64,000 bases of DNA from an uncultured Saprospiraceae bacterium (GCA_938045585.1 CALIAU010000002.1:124001-188000), one strand, 5' to 3'. Counted from the first letter of the stretch, positions 45,748 to 55,267 are shown. The notes: generated by a model from the letters alone, not told the origin. Program-made: numbers and translations.

Positions 45748-48624
45748 CTATTCAAAGGTATATCTAAATCCCATATAGGCATTTCTACCAAATAAAGGAG
45801 CCCATACTATGGATGCATCAAAGTACGCACCGAATGGATCATCATTTGAGATAATTGCATCTTTTTGCTTGTAGTTAAAAATATTTTCACTGCCAACATA
45901 AAGCTCAAAGTTTTTAAACACCTTGGTAATCTGCGTATTCCCAAGAATAAAACTTGGCGAATATTCATCTCTTCTAAATTCTATTGGATTATCACCTGTA
46001 AAGGGCAATCGCTTAGCACCCTGCCAATTTAAAGTAAGATCAAACAACCAACTCTCTTCCACCTCGTATGCAAGATTTATAAAGGCTCTGTGTTTAGATA
46101 AAAGTGGTTTTGCTAATCGTCCCGTTGCATAGTCTGTTTGCACATCAAAGATTCTGTAGGCTGCACGCAAATCAAAATTATCAAAGACCTCGTAGTCCAT
46201 CTTAATTTGAAAACTATTTGCATAAGAACTACCTTCCAAATTAGAAAAATGCACAGCACGTGCTGATCTATCCCAATCTACTACAATCTGGTTCTGAAAG
46301 TCTGTACGATACAGATCTAGACTAAAGCTTAACTCCCTTCCATCCACAATAAATGCTTGTATAAAATTAATACCGTAATTCCAAGCTACTTCAGCATCAA
46401 GACCATAGGGAGAATTACTCGTTTCATCTCCATGCACTACGATATTTCTAGCCGAACTAAATGCACCAATATTTTCAGAAAAAATGCTGGATGTTCTAAG
46501 ACCACGTCCAGCTGTAATTTTAAGAACAGACAACTCAGCAATATTATACCTTGCATGCAGACGTGGAGATAAAAACGCTCCATAGTTTGTATGATGATCT
46601 GCTCGGATTCCTCCTAAGAAAGCAAACTTGCCCTCATTTGAAAATGAATATTCAAAGTAGGCTCCTGGCACAGATTCCCTTCTGGTATAAAATCCGTTAA
46701 AAATGGTCTCTTCCAAGTTGTCAAATTGATAAGAAACACCTGTCTTATAAGAGTGATCAGGATTACCAATTATACTTTGGAAAATTACATTCGCATATGC
46801 AGATTTTTGAATTACATCAAAGGCTTTAAAACCAAATTCAGCATCTTGATCATGATAGAGACCACTTATCTGAATTCCTAAACTGGAGTTTGGATTACTT
46901 GGGAATACAATACCTGATTTCCACCATGCTTCATAGCGGTTTGTTTTCTGTCCAAAACGCCAGTGATTTTCATGCTCCTCACTCGTTCCATCAAAATGCT
47001 GTGCTACTCCTCCACTATGATTCAATCTACTCATCTTAGCACCTATCTGTCCTTCCCATCCGTTGTTTGCATACCATTTCCAACGATTCATCAGAATCAG
47101 ATCTTCTTCCAATGGCATGTCAGTAAAGCCGTCATCATTCCTATCATGTCCTTGACTGAGTTTTTTGCCATGCACTAATAAAGCTGTTGATATATGCTTA
47201 TTAAACTCCTTACGCGCATTGGCATTTAATTCCACTCTTCCTCCTCTATTTAAAAATCCATTTAAATGAAGGCGCTCCCCTGCATCTGGCTTTTTATTTT
47301 CAACATTTATCTGACCAGTGATACTTTCAAATCCATTCACAACAGAACCTACCCCCTTGTTCAGTTGTATACTCTCAATCCATGGACCAGGCGTATAGGC
47401 TAAACCATATATTGCAGCAGTTGCCCGCACATCTGGTATGAGCTCTCTTGTAATTTGCATGTAAGGACCTGCTAGACCTAACATTTGTATCTGCCGAGTG
47501 CCTGTTACTGCATCTGTAAATGATACATCTATGGAAGGATTCGTTTCAAAACTTTCTGAAAGATTACAGCAGGCTGCCTTTCTTAACTCGCCCTTACCAA
47601 TACTTTCGACATTGATAGGATTTATAAATGAAAGGGAGGATGTTTTCTTTCTATAAACAACCTCAACTGCGTCTAGAAATACACCATCCGAAAGAGTAAC
47701 ATCGATGTCTTGATCCCTATGTAAGGCTATATTAATGGTATCCGTTTGGTAACCGATATAACTAATCACTAACAAATTATTTTCATCCGTACGCTGCAAT
47801 TCAAAATTACCATCCAAATCAGTAGTCGCGCCTTTTCCGTCCTCAAGCCAATTTAGTGTTGCTCCTATTAGGGGAATAGGTTTTCCTTCACTGCTCATTC
47901 CTTCCACGTTTCCCCGCAAAAGATAATGATGTGCATTAGAATGTCCCTCTGCCCCATGCCCAGCTTCTGGGTCTATACGGTACTGACAACAGCCAGGCAA
48001 ATTATCATAGACTTCTGCTGAAGTTTTAAAGTCTCCATTATCATGACCAGCTAGTGCAATCGCTTTCTGGATATCTACCAGTTGTACCTGTTCTTCATCA
48101 AAAGCAACTGTCAGCATACCTGTCACATCATCCCATGAAGCCTTCTCTGCACCTGCTTCTTTGGCCGTTTCTTCAATGCGACTTTGACACATACCGCATA
48201 ATCCATAAACATGAAAACTTGCCTTACCATCAATAATCTCAATTTCAGAACTGCTATGTAACCCAGCATTTAAATCATCCTGTTCCTCTTGTTCTTCAGG
48301 ACGATACTGGCAACAGCCTGGTAATTCATCATAGACTGCATCCGGCGCAAGAAAGGCACCGTTATCATGCCCCGCTTGCGCAATGGCATAGCGAATATCT
48401 TCTAAGGGTATTTCCTTACCTGGAAATTCAACATAAAGAACACCGGTCGCATCATCCCATTCTGCAACTGTAGCTCCTGCTTTTTTTGCAGTCTCTTCTA
48501 TTCTACTATCACACATCCCACAGAGTCCAGATACTGGGAATTCTGCCGTATGTATTTCGGTCGTCTGTCCGATCAATGTGCTCTGCATAAAAGCAAGCAC
48601 ACAAATCACTATAAAATGTTTCAT
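45748..48624 (-). CDS. TonB-dependent receptor with two tandem heavy-metal-associated domains
   Basis: 958 residues with a signal peptide (FIVICVLAFMQSTLIGQ). Two HMA-like domains follow at about 25-105 and 130-215. Each has the LCGMC(D/Q)SRIEETAK metal motif and ends in LPGCCQYR, so the unit is duplicated. Next comes a carboxypeptidase-like module at 230-320, a TonB plug (KAACCNLSESFETNPSIDVS, GLAGPYMQIT) and a barrel ending MGFRYTFE. The HMA motif and Cys-rich plug point to copper or another soft metal. It probably imports or senses the metal across the outer membrane with TonB energy. The Cys-rich gene 52 bases upstream is likely cotranscribed. Confidence 0.9.
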   Translation of the reverse strand: MKHFIVICVLAFMQSTLIGQTTEIHTAEFPVSGLCGMCDSRIEETAKKAGATVAEWDDATGVLYVEFPGKEIPLEDIRYAIAQAGHDNGAFLAPDAVYDELPGCCQYRPEEQEEQDDLNAGLHSSSEIEIIDGKASFHVYGLCGMCQSRIEETAKEAGAEKASWDDVTGMLTVAFDEEQVQLVDIQKAIALAGHDNGDFKTSAEVYDNLPGCCQYRIDPEAGHGAEGHSNAHHYLLRGNVEGMSSEGKPIPLIGATLNWLEDGKGATTDLDGNFELQRTDENNLLVISYIGYQTDTINIALHRDQDIDVTLSDGVFLDAVEVVYRKKTSSLSFINPINVESIGKGELRKAACCNLSESFETNPSIDVSFTDAVTGTRQIQMLGLAGPYMQITRELIPDVRATAAIYGLAYTPGPWIESIQLNKGVGSVVNGFESITGQINVENKKPDAGERLHLNGFLNRGGRVELNANARKEFNKHISTALLVHGKKLSQGHDRNDDGFTDMPLEEDLILMNRWKWYANNGWEGQIGAKMSRLNHSGGVAQHFDGTSEEHENHWRFGQKTNRYEAWWKSGIVFPSNPNSSLGIQISGLYHDQDAEFGFKAFDVIQKSAYANVIFQSIIGNPDHSYKTGVSYQFDNLEETIFNGFYTRRESVPGAYFEYSFSNEGKFAFLGGIRADHHTNYGAFLSPRLHARYNIAELSVLKITAGRGLRTSSIFSENIGAFSSARNIVVHGDETSNSPYGLDAEVAWNYGINFIQAFIVDGRELSFSLDLYRTDFQNQIVVDWDRSARAVHFSNLEGSSYANSFQIKMDYEVFDNFDLRAAYRIFDVQTDYATGRLAKPLLSKHRAFINLAYEVEESWLFDLTLNWQGAKRLPFTGDNPIEFRRDEYSPSFILGNTQITKVFKNFELYVGSENIFNYKQKDAIISNDDPFGAYFDASIVWAPLFGRNAYMGFRYTFE

Positions 48625-48676
48625 TATATATATTATAAATTTATTTAATATGTTTTTTCAGTATTTAACTAACATA

Positions 48677-49009
48677 TTAAACCAGCCGAGGAGGCTGCCA
48701 CACACCATGTGTAAATCTATGCGAATAGGAATTATTATATTCAAATCCTCTATGCGCAGTAACTTCGTGAAATTTCAAATCAGCTTCTAGCTTACTCATT
48801 GTGTAAAAAGTATGACAACATACACAATGGCAATCATCTCCACAATGGTCATCTGAGCTTTCTTGATTGTCAGAACTAGTATCTGAGCAACTTATCGATA
48901 CCTCAGTACTACAACAGGATCCTCCACCTATAGACAATAACATAGGGGCAAATGCAAAGGCATTTTTAAGCATTAATAGACAAAATATGATTGCAAGACT
49001 CTGTTTCAC
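48677..49009 (-). CDS. Cys/His-rich exported protein, probable metal binder (DUF6660-like)
   Basis: 110 residues. A signal peptide of about 19 residues ends near NAFA. The mature chain holds clusters GGGSCCSTE and DDHCGDDCHCVCCH, then a C-terminal HRGFEYNNSYSHRFTHGVWQ followed by PPR, a tail I associate with DUF6660-type proteins found next to metal-linked TonB receptors. The nine or so Cys and many His residues suggest periplasmic copper or zinc binding. It lies directly upstream of the HMA-TonB receptor on the same strand and is likely the first gene of that operon. Confidence 0.8.
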   Translation of the reverse strand: MKQSLAIIFCLLMLKNAFAFAPMLLSIGGGSCCSTEVSISCSDTSSDNQESSDDHCGDDCHCVCCHTFYTMSKLEADLKFHEVTAHRGFEYNNSYSHRFTHGVWQPPRLV

Positions 49010-49170
49010 ACTATAAAGATATAGATTTTATGAATAGAAAAACCAAATAAGCTGTTAATACAAAGGTCTATTTGTCGCTCAAAGCCCCGTTTTTACTCAG
49101 TTCTATGGCCTTAAGCCGCTTTTATACATTAGAATTCGTTAAATAATAGCTGTAATTAGCTATATGTTCT

Positions 49171-49178
49171 TACTTTTG
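49171..49178 (+). promoter_or_regulatory. -7 box for the small Cys-rich lipoprotein
   Basis: TACTTTTG matches TAnnTTTG and lies 27 bases before the ATG. The same sequence is used before the bacilliredoxin gene. No clear -33 box. Confidence 0.5.
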
Positions 49179-49204
49179 CGCTTTATTAATCAAAAATACT
49201 AGTT

Positions 49205-49420
49205 ATGAAAAATCTATTATTAGTTATTGTGACTGCTCTATGCTTTGTATTAGCATCTTGTGGATCAAGTTGTGTTACTTGTGAGTCAGCTGGTACTGCA
49301 ACAGAAATTTGTGAAGACGATTACGAAGCATTAGCAACTGCTGATGGCATTGATCCAGATAGTGTATCTTTCGATCAATATATTGAAATTCTTGAAGCAT
49401 TCGGTGTTGAATGTAACTAA
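49205..49420 (+). CDS. Small Cys-rich lipoprotein
   Basis: 71 residues. A lipoprotein signal ends at LASC (Cys19), followed by GSSCVTC, a second CxxC-type cluster, then EICEDDYEAL and a final VEC. The pattern resembles short Bacteroidota lipoproteins with a C-C-ICEDD core and no known function. The gene has its own promoter and a strong terminator, so it is a stand-alone unit. It diverges from the putative copper operon, which makes a metal or thiol role possible but unproven. Confidence 0.8.
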   Translation: MKNLLLVIVTALCFVLASCGSSCVTCESAGTATEICEDDYEALATADGIDPDSVSFDQYIEILEAFGVECN

Positions 49421-49445
49421 TCAAAAGTCACGAAAGAAAAAAATT

Positions 49446-49476
49446 GCTTTGAGTTTTACTCAGGGCTTTTTTTTTT
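49446..49476 (+). terminator. Intrinsic terminator of the small lipoprotein gene
   Basis: GCTTTGAGT (49446-49454) pairs with ACTCAGGGC (49458-49466), with two G-U pairs and a three-base loop, followed by ten T residues. Confidence 0.9.
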
Positions 49477-49509
49477 GTCCTATAGCACTTGCTTTCTTTA
49501 TTTTTATTT

Positions 49510-49647
49510 GGGCATGCCCCTTTTCGAGTCAGGCTATGCAGGGGTTTCGCCTGCCTGCTTGCGGCACGTAGGTAGGCCCCTTTGCGGTGACAGCCTTCGG
49601 CTCCCTTCCTACCTGCTTTCCAAGGAACGCAGGCAGGTCCTGCATGC
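49510..49647 (+). repeat. GC-rich palindromic intergenic element (copy 3)
   Basis: Begins with the perfect palindrome GGGCATGCCC (49510-49519) and then CTTTTCGAG. CCTGCCTGC (49550-49558) and GCAGGCAGG (49629-49637) form a perfect nine-base inverted repeat spanning the element. The internal AGGTAGGC also pairs with GCCTGCCT. The head is shared with the elements at 41753 and 5684. Small ORFs in this stretch are repeat artefacts. Confidence 0.65.
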
Positions 49648-49935
49648 AAGCTAATATCTATACATTAAAAACAGATTAAGCGAAACTTAGTTTGTACCCG
49701 CAAAATCAACTTTGGCTCTTTATATAAGTAATGCATATACTTTAAGTCATAGCCATTTCCTCACCTACACAGTATTCATTTCTAAGATTCTCTACCCGTC
49801 TCCATTAAAAATGGCACACATATTGCATTTTCCTGCTATAGCAGAAGTACCTACACAATACTTTTGTTAGATATGCTCGAATTCCCCCCTACAGAAAGCA
49901 GATCGCAAAACGAATTTTTGGTTTAAATTTTACAC
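49648..49935. other. Upstream region of the giant secreted protein gene
   Basis: About 290 AT-rich bases with no ORF, RNA gene or clear promoter. The leader of the downstream gene probably starts here. Confidence 0.4.
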
Positions 49936-52900
49936 ATGAAACGACCGTTACACTTACACACGGTATTGTCGTTTTGTATCCTGCTATGTATCGCAACCAG
50001 CAGCCTACAATCACAATGCGTACTTTCTCTTAGCTGTCCTGGCGACACTACTATAATGTTAGACCCAGGCGTCTGTTCAATAATCTATGACTACGAAATT
50101 GTATCCTCTCAGATGGATTGCACACTTGACTCTTTGGAGCAAGTAGATGGTAGTGGATTGACTTCAGGAGATGTTTTCCCTATAGGAATTACTAATCAGT
50201 CTTATGTCTATTTTGACGAAAGTGGTGAAATTGCAGTTTGCGATTTTAATGTAGAAGTAATATCTACTTCCATTGACACATTGCTTACCATGACTTGCAA
50301 TGATGAGATTAATATTTCTGTCAATGGCTTATGTGAGGTACTTGTAACACCTGACATGATCTTAGAAGGCGAACACTCAGGTTGTTTCCCTCCAGAAAAT
50401 ATAGTAATAAAAACATTAAGCGGAACTGTTGTTTCAAATCCAGTAAGACTAGGATTAGACAACCAACCGACTTCTTATATCGTAGAAATAACGCATCCAG
50501 TAAGTAATTTAAAATGTTGGTCTCAGATCAACTTAGAAGATAAATCAGCTCCAGAAATAGATTGCGAATGCCCACCTGGAGAATGGATGCAGAATCCGGA
50601 TTGTAGAAAATTATGCACAGATATCGAAGACATAATTGATGGTACTATTGGAGTTCCTTTTGTAAATGATAACTGCAGACCTACACAGGCCCTTTTAAAT
50701 GACTTTGCGATCAATCCAGGCGAACTATGCGGTGAACATATCGTGACCCAATACTGGACAGTGCAATATCTAGATGGAGATAGTTCCATTGTGTCTAATG
50801 TAAATTGTGAAACAGAATTCTACATTGACAGAAGTCTTATCACAGATATTGTATGGCCATTAGATACGATCATTGATTGTTCACGTTCTGAAGAATTTAA
50901 TATTACACATCCTGATAGTACAGGCTATCCTACCCTGAATGGAGAAGACCTGCATGCTGGAAATATGCCTGAAAATTTATACTGCAATATTTCTATTACA
51001 TATACTGACTTAGAATTGCCAACCTGTGGTGACGATTGTGACCGTACTAAAAAAATAGTGCGTACATGGACTAAATTAGATTGGTGTACTTCAGAAGTAT
51101 TTGAACATGAACAGATAATTAAAATTACAGATACAGAAGCACCCTATATAGAAATTGATACTGTACAAACCTACTACGTAGACATCTGGGAATGCTATGC
51201 TGACATATGGTTTGACGATCCTATTATTCATGATAACTGCGATCCAAATCTTGACTGGTTTATACAGAGTACTAACTCTGGAGGAACACTGGTAGATGAA
51301 GATGGCCTTAATGTGTCATTAAAACCTAAAAAACACGTCCTCAAGGTCCCAAAAGGTGTATGGATATTTAAAGTTGGAAGTGTGGACTGTTGCGGCAACA
51401 CCACTATTGTGGATGTGGAAGTGCACGTGGTAGATGGAACACCACCTGTAATCGTTGCACTCGAATATATAAATGTAAGTCTTTCTACTAATCCTTTAGA
51501 TACAAATGTAATTGGAGGTGGTAAGCTGTTTACCGAATCTGTTGATAAGGGTAGTTATGATAATTGTAGTGCAGTACATATGGAGATAAGAAGAGATACC
51601 GATAATTGTGATATTGTAGGGAATGATACCTATAGTAATAGACTGCCAGAGTTTTGTGACCCTACCTATAACAATGATGATCTCGACAATGGAGAACAAG
51701 TCAAGTTTTGTTGTGAAGATTTAACTGCTGATGGAGATGGGGATGGTACACCTGATGGATTAGTTAAAGTATGGGCTAGAGTTTGGGACGATGCAAACAT
51801 GGATGGCTACTTTGGCTCGAGTAATTTCATTGATAATCCTGGCACTGATCATGACCAATGCGATATACTAGACAACTACAACGAGGTTTGGTTATGGGTT
51901 AAAGTAGAGGACAAATTAGGTCCTTTAGTGGACTGCCCTGCTGATATAACTATACAATGTGACATGGACCCAACTGATCTAAGTCTGACGGGTAAAGCAA
52001 CTGCTTATAGTGTATGTGAAGATCTAGAAGTAGAATATGAAGACGATGCGGACGTGCATTGTGGAGGAGGTACCATCTGGAGAAGATGGACCGCAGTAGG
52101 TACTCAAAATTCTTGTATACAAAAGATTACAGTAGAAGCAAGTCATCAATTTATTTTAGAGTGTGCTATTGATCCTATAACAATGGATAATCAAGCGACC
52201 GTCTTTTGCGATGACTATGAGATACCCGAGCCTATATATACTGTAGGTGCTTGCGATCTTGTGGGAGTCAGCTCTACCCTAGATACATTTTGGTTAGAAG
52301 AAGATGCCTGTTATAAGGTTATTAAAGAATGGATATTCTTAGACTGGTGTACTGGAGAATCAGATACATGTAACTTTGTTTTGTACAAGGCAGATGAATT
52401 TGCTCCTGAAATCATGTGTCAAGACACCTGTATTGGTTTGGATGATTTCTGGGATGTAGATAGTGACGGAATCACCTGCGAGTTTGCAAACAACCCTCAA
52501 ATTTCACTGATGGCTACAGATGCAGGTGACTGTGCAAGTGCATGGCTAAAATGGGAAATAGAGGTCGACTATTGGGGAGATGGAACAGTAGATAGAACCT
52601 ATAGTTCTAATCTAAATCCCAACGATGCAGACTACACTGCTCCAAGTTTGTCTGGTGAGTTAAAAACATTGACACTAGATAAAAACGAAGCTACTGCCGA
52701 GTGGGCACAACATAAATTAAAATGGAAAGTATTTGATGGCTGCGGTAACTTCTCTACTTGTAATCAAGTAGTGGAAGTAACAGATAAAAAAGCGCCAACA
52801 CCCTACTGTCGAGCATTGAGCACAGCAATTATGCATGCAGGGGCAGTTCCTACAGCAAGTATCTGGGCTGAAGACTTTAATCTTGGTTCATTTGATAATT

Positions 52901-54390
52901 GTACTGACAGAACACAACTTTTATACACCTTTGACAACGTATCACCCGTTGTAGACAAATTAGACCAAGTACATTGTTTTGATGAAACTGGTGCTGAAGT
53001 GCCATGTTCACAATATGAAAATGGATACCCAATACAGAGATGGGATCCGGATGCAGGATCTACCGGCATTAAACTAATTGGAACGGATTGGTGTGGTAAA
53101 AACATCTTTACAGTAACCGTATGGGATGAGAAACTAAATAGAGATTTCTGTGAAGCAACCTTGGTAGTGAGTGGCGAAGCCTGTGAGATGGTTGCTGGAT
53201 TAAATACGACAGTAGCTGGAAATATATCCACTGCATCTGGAGAACGCGTTCCCAATGTAGATGTACACTTAATGACGTCTGATCCAGACTTTCCTAAAAG
53301 TGAAATAACGAATACTGACGGAATTTACTCTTTCTATGATAATCCACACTGGATGAATTATACGATCTCTCCTAAAAAAGATGGAGACGACTTAAACGGA
53401 GTAAGTACATTAGACATCTTATTTATTCAGAAGCACATTTTAGGATTAGAGATATTAGATAGTCCTTACAAATTGATTGCAGCGGATGTGAATGTAGATG
53501 AAAAAATTACAGGAATAGATATAGTAGAACTGCGTAAACTGATTCTTGGAGTCTATGACGCCTTCCCACAAACCGATAGTTGGGTATTTGTTGACAAAGG
53601 TTCTACTATGCAAGCTGATCATCCATGGCCGTTTACACAAGAGATTAATCTATATGGCTTAGATCAAAACTATATTGATGAAGATTTTATCGCCATAAAA
53701 GTAGGTGATGTGAATGAGACTGCGGCAGCAAGTCTTTCTAGCAATAATGCAGAATCCCGTTCTCTGAATACCAAAGACATAATCGTAAGTCAGGATAAAA
53801 ATGTAATACATTTTAAGGCAGGAAAAGACTTTAACGACATCTATGGATTCCAATTTGTTCTTCAGGGCGCAAGAAATATTCAGGGTGTTATCCCAGGTGC
53901 TGTACAGCTAGGCATGCAGCATGTGGCATCTTCCCGTGATAAGATCGTATGTAGTTTTGATAGTAAAGATGCTGTCCAAGCAAATGAAGGTGAGATTCTT
54001 TTCAGTCTTCAAGTATTTGGAATAGACAAGAATGTTAAACTTGAAACTGAGAAAATTGCGCCGCAGGTCTATATAGGAAATTCTTTTGAAATAGCGCATT
54101 TAGATATAGTCTTAGATGATCTAGTGAATGCCTATACATTAAAAAATATTCCTAATCCATTTACTGAATCAACAGAAATTAGTTTTAGCCTTCCGCAAGC
54201 GGAAGAAGCACAAATACGTGTATTCGATGTAGCAGGTAGAATGCTATTCACCCAAGAAAAATATTATAACAAAGGCTCGCATACTGTAACAATAGATGCA
54301 GATCAGTTAGGAAATATCAAGGGAGTATATTTCTACGAATTAAAAACTAAAACGTTTACTGAACTTAAACGTATGATGCTTGTTGACTAA
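49936..54390 (+). CDS. Large Cys-rich T9SS-secreted protein with dockerin-like repeats
   Basis: 1484 residues. A signal peptide of ~26 residues (LHTVLSFCILLCIATSSLQS) is followed by ~1050 residues of repeated Ig/HYR-like beta domains rich in Cys and in APEI(D/M)C-type junctions (DKSAPEIDCECPPG, DKLGPLVDCPADITIQCD). A carboxypeptidase-like fold lies near 1094-1140. A dockerin-like pair of Ca-binding repeats follows at about 1146-1200 (NGVSTLDILFIQKHILGLE and ITGIDIVELRKLILGVYD), then a cohesin-like segment near 1275-1400. The last ~80 residues (IPNPFTESTEISFSLPQ, IRVFDVAGRML) are a type A T9SS sorting domain. It is probably a cell-surface adhesin or scaffold. It ends three bases before the SDR gene. 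Confidence 0.9.
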   Translation: MKRPLHLHTVLSFCILLCIATSSLQSQCVLSLSCPGDTTIMLDPGVCSIIYDYEIVSSQMDCTLDSLEQVDGSGLTSGDVFPIGITNQSYVYFDESGEIAVCDFNVEVISTSIDTLLTMTCNDEINISVNGLCEVLVTPDMILEGEHSGCFPPENIVIKTLSGTVVSNPVRLGLDNQPTSYIVEITHPVSNLKCWSQINLEDKSAPEIDCECPPGEWMQNPDCRKLCTDIEDIIDGTIGVPFVNDNCRPTQALLNDFAINPGELCGEHIVTQYWTVQYLDGDSSIVSNVNCETEFYIDRSLITDIVWPLDTIIDCSRSEEFNITHPDSTGYPTLNGEDLHAGNMPENLYCNISITYTDLELPTCGDDCDRTKKIVRTWTKLDWCTSEVFEHEQIIKITDTEAPYIEIDTVQTYYVDIWECYADIWFDDPIIHDNCDPNLDWFIQSTNSGGTLVDEDGLNVSLKPKKHVLKVPKGVWIFKVGSVDCCGNTTIVDVEVHVVDGTPPVIVALEYINVSLSTNPLDTNVIGGGKLFTESVDKGSYDNCSAVHMEIRRDTDNCDIVGNDTYSNRLPEFCDPTYNNDDLDNGEQVKFCCEDLTADGDGDGTPDGLVKVWARVWDDANMDGYFGSSNFIDNPGTDHDQCDILDNYNEVWLWVKVEDKLGPLVDCPADITIQCDMDPTDLSLTGKATAYSVCEDLEVEYEDDADVHCGGGTIWRRWTAVGTQNSCIQKITVEASHQFILECAIDPITMDNQATVFCDDYEIPEPIYTVGACDLVGVSSTLDTFWLEEDACYKVIKEWIFLDWCTGESDTCNFVLYKADEFAPEIMCQDTCIGLDDFWDVDSDGITCEFANNPQISLMATDAGDCASAWLKWEIEVDYWGDGTVDRTYSSNLNPNDADYTAPSLSGELKTLTLDKNEATAEWAQHKLKWKVFDGCGNFSTCNQVVEVTDKKAPTPYCRALSTAIMHAGAVPTASIWAEDFNLGSFDNCTDRTQLLYTFDNVSPVVDKLDQVHCFDETGAEVPCSQYENGYPIQRWDPDAGSTGIKLIGTDWCGKNIFTVTVWDEKLNRDFCEATLVVSGEACEMVAGLNTTVAGNISTASGERVPNVDVHLMTSDPDFPKSEITNTDGIYSFYDNPHWMNYTISPKKDGDDLNGVSTLDILFIQKHILGLEILDSPYKLIAADVNVDEKITGIDIVELRKLILGVYDAFPQTDSWVFVDKGSTMQADHPWPFTQEINLYGLDQNYIDEDFIAIKVGDVNETAAASLSSNNAESRSLNTKDIIVSQDKNVIHFKAGKDFNDIYGFQFVLQGARNIQGVIPGAVQLGMQHVASSRDKIVCSFDSKDAVQANEGEILFSLQVFGIDKNVKLETEKIAPQVYIGNSFEIAHLDIVLDDLVNAYTLKNIPNPFTESTEISFSLPQAEEAQIRVFDVAGRMLFTQEKYYNKGSHTVTIDADQLGNIKGVYFYELKTKTFTELKRMMLVD

Positions 54391-54393
54391 ATT

Positions 54394-55095
54394 ATGAAAA
54401 CAGCATACGTAACAGGAGGAACTAAGGGTATTGGCTTGGCCATAGTACAGGCTCTTTTGCAGGATGGTTTCCATGTCGCATTGACAGCTAGCACACAAGC
54501 AAGTGTGGATCAAGCCAATGCTACCCTATCCAGTGATAAGATCCTATGTAAACAAGTAGATGTAAGAGATCTAGCTGGACAGCAAAGTTTTGTGCAAGAG
54601 CTAATTGCTAAATGGGGAAGACTGGATGTCGTAATAGCAAATGCTGGAATAGGACATTTTGCCCCAATTGATGAAATGTCTTCACAACAATGGACAGAGG
54701 TTATCGATATTAATCTTACTGGCGTATTTAATAGTGTAAAAGCTAGTATAGCTGCACTCAAGTCTTCAAAAGGATATATTATCAGTATTGCCAGTCTAGC
54801 AGGTGCGAATTTTTTCGAAAAAGGCGCTGCCTACAATGCAAGTAAATTTGGACTTGTAGGTTTCTCACAAGCGATCATGCTAGACCTAAGAAAGTACGGC
54901 ATTAAGGTAAGTACTATTATGCCTGGTTCTGTCTCTACGTATTTTAACAAGCATACGCCATCAGATAAAGACGCGTGGAAAATCCAACCTGAGGATATTG
55001 CCAAATTAGTCATCGATCTATTACATATGCCTCCACGTACGCTACCAAGTAAGATTGAAGTGCGCCCGTCTATACCACCCAGTGCTTTGAAATAA
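54394..55095 (+). CDS. Short-chain dehydrogenase/reductase
   Basis: 233 residues, a classical SDR. The cofactor loop is TGGTKGIG near 6-13, the NAG motif is ANAGIGHF near 84-91, the catalytic Ser is in ISIASLAG near 130-137, and Tyr/Lys are in YNASK near 149-153. Such enzymes reduce carbonyls or oxidise alcohols with NAD(P)H; the substrate is unknown. It starts three bases after the giant secreted protein's stop, so it is probably transcribed with it, although no functional link is evident. Confidence 0.9.
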   Translation: MKTAYVTGGTKGIGLAIVQALLQDGFHVALTASTQASVDQANATLSSDKILCKQVDVRDLAGQQSFVQELIAKWGRLDVVIANAGIGHFAPIDEMSSQQWTEVIDINLTGVFNSVKASIAALKSSKGYIISIASLAGANFFEKGAAYNASKFGLVGFSQAIMLDLRKYGIKVSTIMPGSVSTYFNKHTPSDKDAWKIQPEDIAKLVIDLLHMPPRTLPSKIEVRPSIPPSALK

Positions 55096-55160
55096 ATCAA
55101 ACGCACATCAAGGTATTATGTCATCAATTGTCATTTTAATTCGCAAGCAAGATATTTGAC

Positions 55161-55180
55161 TTTTCCGAACGTTCAGAAAA
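55161..55180. promoter_or_regulatory. 20-base palindrome upstream of phosphofructokinase
   Basis: TTTTCCGAACGTTCAGAAAA is a palindrome with one mismatched pair around the GAACGTTC core. It lies just before a weak -7-like TACATTG at 55184-55190. This is the size and place of a dimeric regulator's operator. The regulator is unknown. Confidence 0.5.
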
Positions 55181-55267
55181 ATGTACATTGCTTAAAATAG
55201 TAATATGCATAATGGTGCTGATCATTGGGAAAAAGAGCAGACAGATAATAACTCTAAGAAAAAAAAC

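Noticed and set aside
49344-49649. Short frames on both strands after the small lipoprotein gene
   Set aside because: They cross a strong terminator and a palindromic repeat element; composition reflects the repeat.
52803-53255. 150-codon minus-strand frame inside the giant secreted protein gene
   Set aside because: Antisense to a continuous exported protein with a sorting domain; no supporting features.
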